Below are positions 61,401 to 64,000 of a DNA stretch of 64,000 bases, one piece after another; position 1 is the first letter of the stretch, and each line of letters begins with the position of its first letter. A program made the translations under genes and the position numbers. This stretch comes from Lycocorax pyrrhopterus obiensis (taxonomy: Eukaryota; Chordata; Aves; Passeriformes; Paradisaeidae): positions 18,708,494 to 18,772,493 of the forward strand of contig JACSVZ010000002.1 of the NCBI GenBank assembly GCA_014706295.1. Direction: 5' to 3'. Under the pieces are notes generated by a model, which worked only from the letters and a program-made list of their open reading frames with translations, was not told where the DNA came from and did no database searches.

Positions 61401-64000
61401 ACTGACTTCAGGTTCTAACTGATAAAATGCACATGTAACCTGCACTGCTGGAGTGAAAGGCTTAACAAAAAGGCAACTGCAAAAAAAAAAAAAATCTCTG
61501 GACAACAAATAACTGCTGCTTAGCACAGAAAGGTAGTACTATAGAGCAGGGAACACATCAGATAATGCAGACTGGAAAAAAATGCATTCTTTATGCACCA
61601 TCAATGACAAAATCAGTAATAGAGGAAATAAAAGCACTTTAAGAATAGTGAAAAACAAAATAGCCTCAAATCAAAACTAGCGATATACACCAGGTGGCAC
61701 ACAGAACACTTTTAGTGGTTTTATCCAAAATCTCAAAAGTAAGTAGTTCCATGAGCAGAAGAATTAACAAAACTGATTAAATTCTGGATTTCCAGAGTGT
61801 TGCATCTCACAGATTACATCAACACACTAAGCTTTACCACCACAATTTCTGTATCTAGCTATGAAATCCTCAGTTCTTATTTTCTAGTACTACAGCCCCC
61901 TCCATTACCCAGCTCTCTTACATTCCCTTCTTATGCCAGCGACTGCCTAGCTCACCAAGAGACAAAAAACAGGCAGTGGTTACTTTTGTAGCCATACACC
62001 ATCCATTCCTATTACAGGAACATACATGTTTTAGACTTTTTTTTCCTGTAAACTGGACAACAGACTTAAAGCTTACTGTGGGCCAAAATCAAGAGAGATA
62101 CCATCTATACTGTTTCCTTAGGAAGCTTGTAAAATTGTCTCCCTAAAGGTGTATTTTCTTTCGTAGGTCAGTAAGTTGAAACTATTACAACAATTTTGAA
62201 GAGAGGAAGTTGTCTGAGATACCTGTCATAGGTTGCTCATCTTAGCATTTTGTCAAAACTTCAGGAATAAGAAGAATACGGCTAAAGAGGCTGTTTTTCA
62301 AATGTAAACTTGCAGACCTACAAAAGTTGCACAGAACTAAAAAACGTTCCTACTTGGGGCATGGGGACAATAACCTCAAGGGAATTCATAGTAGAATTCG
62401 AAGAAATAAAAGGAAATTTTGAGTTATAAGAACAAGAACTTCTTTACACAAACTGAAGCTATAGACATGCTTTAAGTACCTTCACTTCATGTGGTAATCT
62501 CAAAAAGTCTCCCCTAAACCCATGGCAACTTCCAATACAATGCAAAATGAAAAAGTGTCTTTGCATGAAGCAGTCCATTAATTAGTAACTAAGCATGTAT
62601 AAAAAACTGATGAAGTTCCATTACACAAGAAAGAACATGTTCTATTCCAGTACAATGTTAACAGTGGAAGAAGCATCCCACTATGTTATTTTGTAATATA
62701 AACATAAACTAAAGTGAATCTAATGCAAAACAGATGCAAATAAAAACAGGTTATTTTTGACAGTTGTTTAGAAGGAGAAGAAAGTTGCACTTGAAACTGC
62801 CAAGCTAGCAACAGTATTTCACTTCAATTTATGAGATAATGAGCTTGGATGCTAGGGCCAATGTGTTTCCTTCACAAAGAAATCTGAAATCTAAGAATCA
62901 AATAATCCTGCTCTTTTCCTGCTGGTGATGAGGAAAGCAGTAAAGTTCTCTTTCAGATAGGTTTCTACAAGATTCTGCAGCAACAGTTCTAGAAGTGCAC
63001 GGAAATGAAAGTTACCGATCTGCAGCTGGATAGCAAGCTACCATTTCCCTCCCTTTCAGTGACTGGGCATCCTTTTTTGATGGGGGCGCAGCAGCCTGTC
63101 ACAGAGCAACAGTCAATGGCTTCCTTTCACAAAGGGCATTCGGAGTACTCTCCATAACTGAGGTAGAAGTTAAAAAACCCCACAGACTCAAAATATCCAA
63201 CACACACCGCGAAGGGTGGTGGGGAGGAGGGAAGATGCAAAGTACAAGTGTACATGTTTTCAAAAACTGGTTTTCTAACTGTTTTGAAACAGTTGTTCCA
63301 GTTTGGTATCTATTGACAGAAGGCAGACTGCCACAATTATTCCCTTTGAGAATACTCTGTAGAGCAGATTTATAGTCAAAGACCAAAATACTTGACAAGA
63401 ACCTTGACACAACCGAGGAACACAATCCAGCATGGCAATATGACATATATACGGTGAATCCATGATTGTATCACCAACATATACAGCAAAGACCTGATGT
63501 TTGCTATCAAACTCTGTTAAAATTAACCCCGAATCCTCGGCAGCTCAGCCAGCAAAAGACATTCAGTTAATCTCTTCTGTCTACTCCCATCCCTATGTTC
63601 AAACCCCTGACTGTACAGTTATCTATAATCAATCAGAAATGTATTCAACAACAGGGTGGGGGTGAAGGATCAGAACTGATGTGCTACCAAAATGGTCTAC
63701 TGTGTTCAGCTAGTCCCACCTGCTATAGTGAAGAATGGTATTTTACACTTGATTCCATGTTCGTTGATGACCACTCATGTCAGCAGTAATGTTCCCACTT
63801 TGAATTAATCCAAGCTGATACAGGTCCCACACTGCAGCCCTCCACTGCAGAAGGGCTCAAATCCACTTTTTCGTAGCCCACCCAAGATGAATTTTCTCTC
63901 TGAGAGAAAAGGTCTGAATGTGCCACTGGGAGACAGATGAATGACGCACTGGACTAGGAACACAGGGAGAACTGTACTGTTTTTCTAGCTCAGTATATCC
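58461..64000 (-). other. MLLT10 intron, running off the right edge
   Basis: AT-rich unique sequence with a short (CT)n plus C8 patch at 58,492-58,510 beside the exon and an A-run at 61,481-61,494. No further AF10 exon, transposon or RNA gene is recognised. Open frames at 63,099-63,463 lack coding evidence. Confidence 0.75.

Noticed and set aside
1..64000. CRISPR array, tRNA, rRNA, operon or viral gene cluster
   Set aside because: I saw no regularly spaced repeats, cloverleaf or rRNA motifs, or compact gene order; everything fits two vertebrate genes with LINE debris.

Overview
The window is vertebrate nuclear DNA, almost certainly from a bird. It is AT-rich, short exons sit in long introns with GT/AG borders, and the recognisable transposons are CR1 LINEs. 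At least one CR1 has the avian-type 3' end. I see no operons, tRNA, rRNA, CRISPR array or viral gene. The species cannot be named from this sequence.

Two known genes lie tail to tail. On the + strand, bases 1 to about 18,190 hold the 3' part of DNAJC1 (ERdj1/MTJ1, an ER-membrane J-domain co-chaperone). Its last four coding exons are at 2928-3047, 15860-15908, 16355-16833 and 17969-18037. They carry both SANT domains and the stop codon; the J domain and transmembrane segment lie left of the window. On the - strand, about 23,930 to 64,000 holds the 3' part of MLLT10 (AF10, a DOT1L cofactor). Its last ten coding exons, from 58,460 down to 25,507, join without a phase break into 506 residues. These include the octapeptide motif, the leucine zipper and the Gln-rich C-terminus, followed by a 3' UTR of about 1.6 kb. 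The PHD-finger half of MLLT10 lies right of the window. The same convergent pair is on human 10p12.

Layout: 1-18,190 is DNAJC1, with an antisense CR1 at 745-2585, a CR1 tail at 14,735-15,048, an older CR1 scrap near 6.3 kb, a 69-bp duplication at 10.2 kb and a 22-bp duplication just before the SANT1 exon. 18,190-23,930 is the gap between the genes; it is mid-GC and holds an old LINE scrap near 19.9 kb but no gene I recognise. 23,930-25,506 is the MLLT10 3' UTR. 25,507-43,000 holds nine of its exons in introns of 0.1-5 kb, with a CR1 fragment at 29,955-30,402 and a CpG-dense intronic block at 41.6-42.6 kb. 42,834-58,281 is a 15.4-kb intron with a poly-G tract, a (CA)n array and an eroded LINE. 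58,461-64,000 is another intron, running out of the window.

The two genes are not known to act in one pathway; their adjacency is conserved synteny. I found no new gene system. The observations most worth a second look are the CpG-dense block with an octamer site in the MLLT10 intron, the strand-composition switch at the gene boundary, and the structured, Pumilio-site-bearing 3' UTR of MLLT10.
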